Assembly (NCBI GenBank): GCA_002404095.1
Contig: DHJA01000221.1
Location: 1 to 21,201, forward strand
Reading direction: 5' to 3'
DNA length: 21,201 nucleotides
Origin: Planctomycetaceae bacterium UBA4732
GTDB lineage: Bacteria > Planctomycetota > Planctomycetia > Gemmatales > Gemmataceae
Shown here: one piece after another, positions 1 to 6,330 of the stretch
How positions within the stretch are numbered: the stretch's first letter is position 1
Layout: each line of letters begins with the position of its first letter
Made by a program: the position numbers and the translations under genes
The notes under the pieces: generated by a model
What the model saw: only the letters and a program-made list of their open reading frames with translations
Told to the model about the DNA's origin: nothing
Databases searched by the model: none

Positions 1-915
1 GCGCTGGCCATCCGGGAGCGGCCGCGCCACTATCAAAGCTTCGGCTATGCCTGGGCCGAGCGGCTCGACGACTTGGCTTCCGTCTGCGCCTGGTATATGG
101 GCCTGAAGGGTAAGGCGGCCGAACATATGCGCGCGGCGCTGGCCATCAACCCCGGAGACGCACGACTCCAGGGCAACGCCAAGTTCATCCTGGCGGGTAA
201 GCCGGCCGGCCCGCCGCTGCAGCCGTCCGCTCAAAAAGTTGTCGCCTTAACCTCTCCCCATTCTCTCCATCCTTTGCTGTGCCGCGAAGGATCGAGCGAC
301 TTTCACTCGTTTCATCAGATATTCATCGAGCGGGAATACTCCTGCCTGGACGACCTTGCCGACCCACAGCTCATCCTCGACTGCGGAGGCTACGCGGGTT
401 ACTCGGCCGCCTATTTCCTCAGCCGTTTTCCACGGTGCAAGGTGATCGCCGTCGAACCCGACCCGGACAACTTCGCTCTCCTCCAGCGCAACCTGGCGCC
501 GTTCGGCGACCGCGTCCGCACGATCCGCGCCGGCGTCTGGTCGCACGCGACGACGCTGAAAATGTCCGAGACGAAATACCGCGCCGGATTGGAGTGGTCG
601 CGGCAAGTCCGCGAATGTAAAGAGGGCGAGACCGACGGCTTTCCGGCCGTGGAAGTCGGCGCGCTTCTACGAGAATCAGGGTATTCTTCTATTTCAATCC
701 TTAAAGTGGATATCGAGGCGACGGAAAAAGTGATCTTTGAGTCCAACTACGAGTCGTGGATTGGTCGAGTCGAGAATATGGTCGTCGAGTTGCACGATCA
801 GGAATGCGTCCAGGCGTTCGAGCGGGCCGTCAAGGGACAGCCGTTCCAAGTCAGCAGGTGCGGCGAATTGACGGTGTGCAGGCGGTTCCCCGAAAACCGT
901 ACGCTGTTCAACTGA
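1..915 (+). CDS. FkbM-family methyltransferase with glycosyltransferase/TPR-like N-terminal part (5' end outside window)
   Basis: The reading frame is open from the first base, so the true start lies upstream; an internal TTG at 73 is not a convincing start. Window residues 1-75 contain helix-turn-helix segments such as AAEHMRAALAINPGDARL, resembling the TPR-like tail of planctomycete glycosyltransferases. From about residue 110 an FkbM-type SAM-dependent methyltransferase follows: the AdoMet-binding stretch LILDCGGYAGYSAAYF, then VIAVEPDPDNFALL (acidic residue after beta-2), then ISILKVDIEATEKVIFE, the typical FkbM 'K-D-E-G-E'-like strand. FkbM enzymes O-methylate sugars or small molecules, usually in polysaccharide or glycolipid clusters. 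Fusion to a glycosyltransferase-like tail suggests methylation of a glycan made by the same polypeptide. The exact substrate cannot be told. The FkbM family is secure; the fusion depends on sequence outside the window. Confidence 0.85.
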   Translation, partial: ALAIRERPRHYQSFGYAWAERLDDLASVCAWYMGLKGKAAEHMRAALAINPGDARLQGNAKFILAGKPAGPPLQPSAQKVVALTSPHSLHPLLCREGSSDFHSFHQIFIEREYSCLDDLADPQLILDCGGYAGYSAAYFLSRFPRCKVIAVEPDPDNFALLQRNLAPFGDRVRTIRAGVWSHATTLKMSETKYRAGLEWSRQVRECKEGETDGFPAVEVGALLRESGYSSISILKVDIEATEKVIFESNYESWIGRVENMVVELHDQECVQAFERAVKGQPFQVSRCGELTVCRRFPENRTLFN

Positions 916-930
916 TGGGCTGTGTGAAAA

Positions 931-983
931 GGGCGGGGACTCCTCGCCCTTTTCGCTCGTCCCGGCGGGATAAACCCGCCGGC
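931..983. repeat. REP-like palindromes after the FkbM gene
   Basis: An 8 bp inverted repeat (962-969 with 975-982, loop ataaa) is followed by ggctcgcc. A smaller one, gggcg/cgccc, spans 931-949. The first matches the half-element at 6863-6889 and belongs to the dispersed GGCGAG...CTCGCC palindrome class seen five times in the window. Confidence 0.7.
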
Positions 984-1018
984 TCGCCTCGTTGAAAGAG
1001 TATCCGGATGGAACGCGC

Positions 1019-1096
1019 ATAGGCTATCGCAATCTCCGCGCCTGCCTCACCGACCTGGAGCGAACGGGCCAACTCGTCAGCTGTAATAAACAATGA
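1019..1096 (+). pseudogene. Possible remnant of the N-terminus of a UbiD-family decarboxylase
   Basis: In one plus-strand frame the bases encode IGYRNLRACLTDLERTGQLV followed by five unrelated residues and TGA at 1094. This strongly resembles the first helix of planctomycete UbiD-type decarboxylases, which begin with a Met-Gly-Tyr-(R/K)-x-Leu-Arg pattern and an x-DLE-x-TG-x-LV helix. Here the expected Met codon is ATA, the frame stops after about 25 codons, and the region sits between two palindromic repeats, so it cannot be functional. The call rests on remembered family resemblance over only 20 residues, so a chance match is possible. Confidence 0.35.
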
Positions 1097-1131
1097 CGCA
1101 TGGATACTCCTTTTTTCTAGCAACGTCTCAA

Positions 1132-1170
1132 ATTGGCGAGTCGGGGGGTGTAAGCCCCCGCTCGCCAAAT
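1132..1170. repeat. REP-like palindrome (ggcgag / ctcgcc class)
   Basis: The arms ttggcgag (1133-1140) and ctcgccaa (1161-1168) enclose an inner hairpin of six G and five C around tgtaag. The same layout occurs at 6842-6889, 9279-9365 and, shortened, at 18815-18840. It lies just beyond the stop codon of the minus-strand gene at 1175-1489 and could act as its transcript end. Confidence 0.8.
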
Positions 1171-1174
1171 GGAG

Positions 1175-1489
1175 TTACCACCCGACTACCGTATCCATGA
1201 TCGCGACGTCGGGTCGCGTCCGCAGCAACGTCGCACAGAGCAAGCGGGCGAGTGGCGGGGCCGCGAGTTCCGGGTCAACCGGCCGTGTGCGGTCTTGACC
1301 GGCTTGCACCTGCGGCAGGGTCGCTTGGACCCAGCGGACCAACTGCGGTATGCCGGCGCCGGAGCGCAGAGCGCGGCGCACCAGCGGAGTCAGACTGGCT
1401 TCCAAGGTCTCGCGGATGCGATTCGGCGGGGCGTCGCCGCAACACATCCGGTCGGCGAGCGTTTGCAGCGCCTTATCCTGATGGAACAT
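1175..1489 (-). CDS. Hypothetical protein, 104 residues, mostly helical
   Basis: Not assigned to a named family. The ATG (1487-1489) is preceded on the minus strand by AAAGGAAAAC about 10 bases upstream, a reasonable ribosome site, and no better gene overlaps it. The protein starts MFHQDKALQTLADRMCCGD and looks like amphipathic helices (RIRETLEASLTPLVRRALRS, GIPQLVRWVQATLP, APPLARLLCATLLR). It has two adjacent Cys near the start and no signal peptide or membrane segment, so it is probably cytoplasmic. The codon pattern is high-GC like its neighbours. It resembles uncharacterised small helical proteins of Gemmata-type planctomycetes, but this is recollection. It lies downstream of the LExLExR protein gene on the same strand with an 81 base gap. 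Confidence 0.6.
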   Translation of the reverse strand: MFHQDKALQTLADRMCCGDAPPNRIRETLEASLTPLVRRALRSGAGIPQLVRWVQATLPQVQAGQDRTRPVDPELAAPPLARLLCATLLRTRPDVAIMDTVVGW

Positions 1490-1570
1490 GGTTTGTTTTC
1501 CTTTCCGGGGTGAAAATCCCTTCTTCCCCTGGAAGAAGAGGCGAAGGGCGTCTGATCTCTCCGCAATTAG

Positions 1571-2185
1571 TCACGCTCCTTGGTCTACGGAAAGCTGGGC
1601 CGTGTTATTTATGCCCCAGGCGTCCGCGGTTGCCGTGGCGAGCAACAAACCATCCTCACCAGGGAGCAGGTGTACGGCAAAAGAAAAGTCGCCGTTGGCA
1701 TTGACCACGCACGTCTGTCCCTTCATGCTCGGCAGCGTCCCGCCAAAAGTGATCTGCTCGCCGGCGAAGACGGTGCCGTTGACGTGGCCGCTGAACAGGT
1801 AGTAGCCGCCCGGGTACTCGTAGTAGGTGAGATTGGTGATTAGCGGCGCGTTCGGGTCCGTCACAGAGGTTGTGGCGGAGGCGTCTAGGGCGGTCGCGGT
1901 TTCCGTGCCCAGCCCCGTCGCCGTCAGTGGGACGCTGAAGCTGCCGCTGGAGTCGGTCGTGGCCGAGCCGCTGGCGACGCCGCTGAGCTGGACGCTCACG
2001 CCTTGGAGATGCTGAGTGTTGGACACGGCTCCATAAAACATGACGGTCCTTGAGGTCGAGCCCGACAGGGTGCCCAGGCTGAGGCTCGTTGGGCAGTCCC
2101 TTTCTTCTAATCTTTCGAGGGTCGGGCGGAACGAAGGACGAACCGGAGGGGATTGCCGGCGCGCGCGCGAGAACAGACCAAACAT
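1571..2185 (-). CDS. Secreted planctomycete protein with LExLExR N-terminal signature and Ig-like repeats
   Basis: 204 residues. A basic leader (MFGLFSRARRQ) is followed by RPTLERLEERDCPTSLS: LERLEER at residues 23-29 fits the LExLExR signature known from the N-termini of many large planctomycete exported or surface proteins. The rest is rich in Thr, Ser, Gly and Val and forms about two beta-sandwich-like repeats. One is at about 35-110 (GVSVQLSGVASGSATTDSSG, then FSVPLTATGLGTETATALDA) and the other at about 115-200 (GTVFAGEQITFGGTLPSMKG, then DGLLLATATADAWG). The pattern of strand, 'VNANGDFSF' and 'ATATADAWG' resembles bacterial Ig-like (Big/CnaB-like) modules. No catalytic motif is visible. 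It is shorter than most proteins carrying this signature, so it is a small surface or matrix protein. The role is unknown. Confidence 0.75.
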   Translation of the reverse strand: MFGLFSRARRQSPPVRPSFRPTLERLEERDCPTSLSLGTLSGSTSRTVMFYGAVSNTQHLQGVSVQLSGVASGSATTDSSGSFSVPLTATGLGTETATALDASATTSVTDPNAPLITNLTYYEYPGGYYLFSGHVNGTVFAGEQITFGGTLPSMKGQTCVVNANGDFSFAVHLLPGEDGLLLATATADAWGINNTAQLSVDQGA

Positions 2186-2370
2186 CGGTTGCTCACTTTC
2201 TTGGGATGGAGGGAGGCGAGAAAAGCCGCGTCGAATACGACGGCCTATTATCTACCATCGTAAAAACGAGGTCTTACTGGACATGACTTTGGACATTTTT
2301 TCAAAAATAATTCCGCCGGCGGCAAGAAAATCGGCGCAACATCTTTGCAAGCTGTCATTTAGAATCATTA

Positions 2371-2442
2371 ACAAAAAAACGACTAGCCCGGAGCGCAAGC
2401 GACGGGTTTTGACGAAATCCGTCGCTTGCGCTCCGGGCTAGT
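2371..2442 (-). terminator. Rho-independent-like terminator built from a 24 bp inverted repeat
   Basis: The arms 2382-2405 and 2419-2442 are a perfect 24 bp inverted repeat (starting actagcccggagcgcaagcg) with a 13 base loop. Reading the minus strand, the hairpin begins 21 bases after the stop of the gene at 2463-3317 and is followed by a run of T (complement of acaaaaaaac, 2371-2380), as in an intrinsic terminator. The arm sequence is also a dispersed planctomycete repeat by recollection, so the site may be a repeat element serving as terminator. Confidence 0.75.
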
Positions 2443-2462
2443 AAACAAAAAGTCACTATCTC

Positions 2463-3317
2463 TTAGGCCGGCGGCCCCTCGAACTGGTCCGGTTTCATGG
2501 CGATCAGGCGCTGAATGGCGAGAACCTTGGCGTCAACAAACAAGACATTGGGAATGGCGATACTGGTCTTTTGTGCGCCTGTCGTGGAAATGTTGATGTC
2601 CCCCGATCCGAAGCCCAGCACCCAATGACGGAACAAATCGTTGCGGTGCTTCTCGAAGACCATGCCGCGTGTGTCGTAGCTCTTCGACGCGGCGCCGATG
2701 AGAAACTCATGCGTGACCTGTCCCGGCGTGACGCGCCAGTAGCTCAGGTGATCGTAAATAAACGTTGAGATCGCCCAGACGACGAATAACAACGTTGAAA
2801 ACGTGACGTAAAATCCCAAATTCATGTGGATCGAGAGCAAGCTGAACTCTTTGAGAAGAGTATCCCACCATTGCATGTAGGCCGCCAGCAGGATGCCAAA
2901 AGCGATGACGAGCAGAATCACCAGGGACGATAGGCCGCGCACCGTGACGTTGGTGATAAGGATGACCAGGAAGAACGTCAGGGTGAAGATGACGCCGGGG
3001 TTCTTGCCGGCGTAAATCATTTCAACGTTGCCGGGGGAAATCTCCACGTGGTTGCCCCAGCCGTAAGTAACCGCCGCCATGATGTAGCCGACCAACCAAA
3101 CCGGCCACCAGTAGAAGAAGTTGGAATGGCTGATCACATTGACTTCTTGCGGCTGTTCGAGGTGGGTGTGATGGGGCTTGACGGCGGGCGCCTCTACCGG
3201 CTGCTGAATTATGACTTGCTGCGGCGCAACGGGTGGAGTCACGAACACCGGCTCCCCGGCGGCAGCGGGTCGCGTCCCCGGCGGATACTGCGAGGGGTTC
3301 GGCGGGACTGTGGACAT
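2463..3317 (-). CDS. Four-TM membrane protein with C-terminal PH-like domain
   Basis: 284 residues from the start MSTVPPNPSQ; this ATG was chosen over an in-frame one 51 bases upstream because GGAG sits 6 bases before it. Residues 1-60 are Pro/Gln-rich with a small His cluster (KPHHTH, 47-52). Four hydrophobic segments lie at about 67-87, 109-126, 131-149 and 168-188. Residues about 190-275 (WRVTPGQVTHEFLIG... DLFRHWVLGFGSGDINI... IAIPNVLFVDAKVLAIQ) resemble the bacterial PH domain found at the end of small membrane proteins: a strand-rich stretch ending in 'IPNVxxVxxKxxxIQ'. It is therefore an inner-membrane protein with a cytoplasmic PH-like tail. The function is unknown. A terminator follows directly. 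The HEAT lipoprotein gene lies 186 bases upstream on the same strand, so co-transcription is possible. Confidence 0.7.
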   Translation of the reverse strand: MSTVPPNPSQYPPGTRPAAAGEPVFVTPPVAPQQVIIQQPVEAPAVKPHHTHLEQPQEVNVISHSNFFYWWPVWLVGYIMAAVTYGWGNHVEISPGNVEMIYAGKNPGVIFTLTFFLVILITNVTVRGLSSLVILLVIAFGILLAAYMQWWDTLLKEFSLLSIHMNLGFYVTFSTLLFVVWAISTFIYDHLSYWRVTPGQVTHEFLIGAASKSYDTRGMVFEKHRNDLFRHWVLGFGSGDINISTTGAQKTSIAIPNVLFVDAKVLAIQRLIAMKPDQFEGPPA

Positions 3318-3323
3318 AGCAAA

Positions 3324-3327
3324 CTCC
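3324..3327 (-). promoter_or_regulatory. Ribosome binding site GGAG deciding the start at 3317
   Basis: On the minus strand GGAG is followed by tttgct and ATG. The upstream ATG at 3368 has no comparable site, so the shorter protein is preferred. Confidence 0.6.
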
Positions 3328-3396
3328 ATAAGAATAGCGCCGGGAGCAGGCGCGGCCAAAATATCCACTCACCCCGGTGCAATTCATATGCCGGCC

Positions 3397-3407
3397 GGGG
3401 GGGGGGG
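3397..3407. repeat. Homopolymer run of 11 G (C on the minus strand)
   Basis: Eleven consecutive G on the plus strand, about 80 bases upstream of the minus-strand membrane protein start. No other run in the window is this long. Confidence 0.9.
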
Positions 3408-3503
3408 TGAAGTTTCTTCTTATAGAATTTCGCATCGGGCTTCGAGCGTAAGCGGCACAGCATTAACCGCGGCGCCGTCCCGCCCTTCAACACGGACTCG
3501 CCC

Positions 3504-4319
3504 TCATTGCTTCGTCCACCAACCAATAAGACTCAAGCCGCTTCCTGTCGTCTTCTCTTTCGCCAAGGCGTCCGGTTTACTCAAAAAATCCGACCACTGC
3601 TGGTAATCGGCCGGCAAGTCCTTGCCGGTGATGCCGTGCAACGATTCCGTCGCCCGGTTGCGCAGGGCCACGTCCTGATCCGTCCGCAGCACGCCGGCCA
3701 ACGCCGCCGTGGCCTCGTATTCCTTGAAATGCCCCAGCGAGCGGGCGGCCGCGATGCGCTCGTCCATCTTAGCCTGCTTGTCTTCCGACGCTCCTTCAAC
3801 CGGCGGTTCCTTCAAGACCCGAACCAACAGTTCCACGGCCTCGCCTTGGCCGTTCGTACCCAGAGCGCTGAGTACCTGGCAGCGCAGGATCGTGGCGGTT
3901 TCGGGATTGAAGCTTCCGGCCGCGTAGTAAGCGTCTTTCAGAGCTTTGACGGCGCGCGGGTCCTTGAAATCACGCAGCGCGAAGACGGCGGCCTGACGGC
4001 AGACGATCTGGTGATCGCTCACCGCCGCCGTCGTCAGCAACTGGACCACCAGGTCCTGGTCGCGCTGGTCGCCGCCGTTTCGCGCCGGTTCATGCAGCGT
4101 GCGCATCGCCCGCGCGCGGTCGTCGGCGTCCTGGCTGTCGCGCAGCACCACGAGCGGGTCGGGTTGCGTGTACAGCCGTTTGAACTGGAAGTCGCGGCGC
4201 GTGAGGTCGTCCCAGAAGGCGCCGCAGCCGCTGGCCCCGAGACAGGCCGCGGCCAAGACGGCAGGCAGCCAGCGGCGCCAGAGCGGGGTTCCCGGTTTTC
4301 GTCGATTGTGTGAGTTCAC
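3504..4319 (-). CDS. HEAT-repeat lipoprotein
   Basis: 271 residues from a GTG at 4317-4319, preceded by AGGA with 5 bases spacing. The frame stays open to 4553, but that extension translates the dispersed repeat (IRVHPCSSVFICG) and is unlikely to be coding. A basic n-region (HNRRKP...WRRW), a hydrophobic stretch (LPAVLAAACLGASG) and Cys32 make a lipoprotein signal. The mature part begins AFWDDLTRRDFQFKRLY and PDPLVVLRDSQDADDRARAM, then has HEAT/Armadillo-like helical pairs at about 60-240 (RQAAVFALRDFKDPRAVKAL; ERIAAARSLGHFKEYEATAA; ALRNRATESLHGITG). HEAT repeats are protein-binding scaffolds, so this is probably a periplasmic or membrane-anchored scaffold. No enzyme motif is seen. It is transcribed divergently from the kinase gene. 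Confidence 0.8.
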   Translation of the reverse strand: MNSHNRRKPGTPLWRRWLPAVLAAACLGASGCGAFWDDLTRRDFQFKRLYTQPDPLVVLRDSQDADDRARAMRTLHEPARNGGDQRDQDLVVQLLTTAAVSDHQIVCRQAAVFALRDFKDPRAVKALKDAYYAAGSFNPETATILRCQVLSALGTNGQGEAVELLVRVLKEPPVEGASEDKQAKMDERIAAARSLGHFKEYEATAALAGVLRTDQDVALRNRATESLHGITGKDLPADYQQWSDFLSKPDALAKEKTTGSGLSLIGWWTKQ

Positions 4320-4324
4320 CGGCT

Positions 4325-4328
4325 TCCT
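4325..4328 (-). promoter_or_regulatory. Ribosome binding site AGGA deciding the GTG start at 4319
   Basis: AGGA, five bases, then GTG on the minus strand. No other in-frame candidate between here and 4553 has such a site. Confidence 0.5.
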
Positions 4329-4421
4329 CACTTTCCCGCGCGCAGCGCGTAACCCATGCCGGCCGCCGCGGCCGTCGGTGGACGGGAGACGTGGGACCGG
4401 CGTCGGGGACAGGAGGTTCGG

Positions 4422-4450
4422 CGTATACCGTGCTGGCGGAACGACGGCAA
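4422..4450 (-). promoter_or_regulatory. Candidate sigma70-type promoter for the HEAT lipoprotein
   Basis: On the minus strand TTGCCG (4450-4445), a 17 base spacer and TATACG (4427-4422) give four of six matches at each box with ideal spacing. The -10 box is about 100 bases before the GTG start. Found by eye only. Confidence 0.35.
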
Positions 4451-4465
4451 GATCAAAGAGTCGTT

Positions 4466-4624
4466 TCGGAAAGTAAAGAAAATAGCCACAGATGAACACG
4501 GATGAACACGGATGAACACGGATAAGAAGGGAAGAGGGGCCAGGAGCGCCCAATAATCTGGCGTGTTTCCTCTCTTACTCTCTATCTGTGTTCATCTGTG
4601 TTCATCTGTGGCTACTCTTTCCGG
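4466..4624. repeat. MITE-like palindromic element, copy 1
   Basis: About 158 bases with long imperfect inverted arms. The left arm starts cggaaagtaaagaaaatagc and holds three tandem copies of the 10-mer gatgaacacg (4491-4520). The right arm holds two to three copies of ttcatctgtg (4583-4610) and ends ctactctttccgg. The centre (aggggccaggagcgcccaa...) is asymmetric. A homologous copy lies in reverse orientation at 15674-15823 and shares both arms and much of the centre. It fills most of the gap between two divergent genes and carries no coding sequence of its own. Confidence 0.85.
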
Positions 4625-4651
4625 ACAGCCTACAAGTCCGCCATTTATCGC

Positions 4652-4679
4652 TTGGCACAGCCGTCGAACCGGGTAGAAT
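4652..4679 (+). promoter_or_regulatory. Candidate sigma70-type promoter for the kinase
   Basis: TTGGCA (4652-4657), a 16 base spacer and TAGAAT (4674-4679): five of six matches at each box. The expected transcript start is about 60 bases before the kinase ATG. It begins 28 bases after the MITE-like element. Confidence 0.5.
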
Positions 4680-4747
4680 GGGAAACAACTCTACTGAGAC
4701 GTGCCGGCGGGCATGTCATCCCGCGCGATTTTGCCGCAGGACCACTC

Positions 4748-6184
4748 ATGGATATTCAGGATCCCGATGCGTTGGGGCGCCAGGCCGTCAAGGTTGGTCT
4801 CTTGACTCCGGAACAGCTCGCCGAAGCCAAAGACGAAATGGGCGGCGGCGCGTCCGACATGATGACGATGTTGCGCACCCTAGAGCGCAAAGGTTGGCTG
4901 ACGCCTTATCAGAGCGGTAAACTCCTCAAAGGCGACGACGACGGCTTTCTGCTGGGCGGCTATCGGCTGCTATACAAGATCGCGTCCGGCAGCTTCGGCC
5001 GCGTCTTCCGCGCCGAAGACCCGCGCGCCGGCCGCGTCGTGGCCCTCAAGGTGCTGCGGCGCCGCTGGAGTGAGAACCAACAGCACATTGATTTGTTCGC
5101 CCGCGAGGGTCGCGTCGGCCAGACGCTGAAACACCCCAACATCGTCGAAGTCCTGGCCATGAGCCACGACAAGACGACGAACCAATACTACATCGTGATG
5201 GAGTTCGTCGAAGGCGGCAACCTGCGCGAGATCCTGCAAATCCGCAAAAAGCTGTCCGTGGCCGAGTCGCTGCGCATTCTGGAAGACGCCGTCTCCGGCC
5301 TGGCTTACGCCTACGCGCGCGGCGTCACCCACCGCGACATTAAACTGACGAACCTGCTCATCTCCAGTCAGGGCAGCGCCAAGGTGGTGGACTTCGGCCT
5401 CGCGCAATTCTTCGCCGCCTTGGAAAAAGACGCCAAGGACAAGGAAAAAGTGGACCGTACCGTCGATTACGCCGGCTTGGAGCGGGCGACGAACGTCAAG
5501 ACGGGGGACGTGCGCAGCGACATCTTCTTCCTGGGCTGCGTGTTTTACGAGATGCTCACGGGCCGGTCGCCTTTGCCGATGTCGCGCGACAAGAACGCCC
5601 GTATGCACAAACGGCGCTTCGAGGACATCCCGCTGCTGCCGCGCGACGAGGTGGAGGCGCCGCCGTCGGTGTTCCTGCTGACCGAGACGATGATGGCGCT
5701 GGAGCCGAATCGGCGTTACCAGACGCCTTCGCAATTGCTGGACGCCGTGCGCGCGGCGCGACGCGACGTGGAAGGCAAGCCGGAGGCCCTGGACGGCGGG
5801 GATAAGCCCCGCCGCTCGCTGTTCGTCGTCGAGAGCGACGAGCGTTTGCAAGACGCCGTGCGCGACAAATTCAAGGAAATGGGCTATCGTGTGCTGATAG
5901 CGGCGGACCCGCAGCGCGCCCTGGACCGCTTTCGACAGCAGCCCTATGACGCGCTGGTCGTGGACGCGGAGACGGCCGGCGAGGACGCCAGATATGTCTT
6001 TGAGCAAGTAGTGGACGAAGCGGAGCGGAAACAGTTCAAATGCGCCGGCGTGCTGATCCTGGGCGAGGGGCAAGCGGAATGGGCCGGCCTCATCCGGCAG
6101 CGGCCGAACATGGCCGTACTCGTGCGGCCCGGCGTGACGATCAAGGTGCTGAAGCGGACGTTGGAAGAGCTACTGAAGGAGTGA
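4748..6184 (+). CDS. Cytoplasmic Ser/Thr protein kinase fused to a degenerate receiver domain
   Basis: 478 residues from the ATG at 4748, with AGGA six bases upstream; the longer frame from 4598 runs through the repeat and is rejected. Residues 1-70 are a helical planctomycete kinase leader (KVGLLTPEQLAEAKDEM, RKGWLTPYQSGKLL). The kinase domain spans about 72-340: glycine loop SGSFGRVF (80-87), Lys101 in VVALKVL, catalytic loop THRDIKLTN (His195, Asp197, Asn202), DFG (215-217), and GDVRSDIFFLGCVFYEML (253-270). All key residues are present, so it should be active. Residues about 356-478 look like a response-regulator receiver: SLFVVESDERLQ start, DALVVDAETAGEDA with Asp406 at the phospho-acceptor position, and VLVRPG where the usual Lys-Pro is Arg-Pro. 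There is no membrane segment. It likely phosphorylates Ser/Thr of unknown partners, perhaps modulated by the receiver-like tail. Confidence 0.88.
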   Translation: MDIQDPDALGRQAVKVGLLTPEQLAEAKDEMGGGASDMMTMLRTLERKGWLTPYQSGKLLKGDDDGFLLGGYRLLYKIASGSFGRVFRAEDPRAGRVVALKVLRRRWSENQQHIDLFAREGRVGQTLKHPNIVEVLAMSHDKTTNQYYIVMEFVEGGNLREILQIRKKLSVAESLRILEDAVSGLAYAYARGVTHRDIKLTNLLISSQGSAKVVDFGLAQFFAALEKDAKDKEKVDRTVDYAGLERATNVKTGDVRSDIFFLGCVFYEMLTGRSPLPMSRDKNARMHKRRFEDIPLLPRDEVEAPPSVFLLTETMMALEPNRRYQTPSQLLDAVRAARRDVEGKPEALDGGDKPRRSLFVVESDERLQDAVRDKFKEMGYRVLIAADPQRALDRFRQQPYDALVVDAETAGEDARYVFEQVVDEAERKQFKCAGVLILGEGQAEWAGLIRQRPNMAVLVRPGVTIKVLKRTLEELLKE

Positions 6185-6198
6185 TGCTCTGTCGAAGC

Positions 6199-6330
6199 CC
6201 TGGTTCCCACTCTCTGCGTGGGAACCCATGTCTGGACGCTCTGCGTCCCGTCCGGATCGGTTCACTGGCCTTGCGGGGTCGGGACGCAGAGCGTCCGGGC
6301 TGCGTTCCCACGCAGAGCGTGGGAACCAGG
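6199..6330. repeat. Nested double inverted repeat of the gttcccacgc/tctgcgtgggaac type
   Basis: The outer arms 6199-6225 and 6304-6330 are complementary over 27 bases with one mismatch. The inner arms 6234-6249 and 6281-6296 are a perfect 16 bp inverted repeat (ggacgctctgcgtccc). Each arm also contains its own small palindrome. It starts 14 bases after the kinase stop and ends where recognisable DUF3179 coding sequence begins. This repeat type is familiar from many bacterial genomes; the coordinates and pairing are seen directly. Confidence 0.85.

Larger units (their letters stand above)
4320..4747. other. Divergent intergenic region (428 bp) between HEAT lipoprotein and kinase
   Basis: No gene is seen. 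It holds a candidate minus-strand promoter (4422-4450), the MITE-like palindrome (4466-4624) and a candidate plus-strand promoter (4652-4679). Short open frames here (for example 4328-4519 and 4588-4920) are translations of the palindrome or of the neighbouring gene in another frame. Confidence 0.7.

Noticed and set aside
2040..2441. Plus-strand open frame of 133 codons
   Set aside because: It covers the antisense of the LExLExR gene start and then the terminator hairpin (SPERKRRV is repeat translation); no ribosome site.
4320..4553. Extended N-terminus of the HEAT lipoprotein
   Set aside because: It would translate the repeat (IRVHPCSSVFICG) and push the lipoprotein signal 100 residues inward.
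4484..4620. Possible CRISPR array from tandem gatgaacacg repeats
   Set aside because: Only 10 bp units without spacers, mirrored in inverted orientation: an element with palindromic arms, not an array.
4598..4747. Extended N-terminus of the kinase starting MFICGYSF
   Set aside because: Encoded by the palindromic repeat and promoter region; the ATG at 4748 has a good ribosome site and the family-typical start.
4970..6073. Minus-strand open frame of 367 codons opposite the kinase
   Set aside because: The kinase on the other strand has all catalytic motifs; this frame has none and is a shadow.
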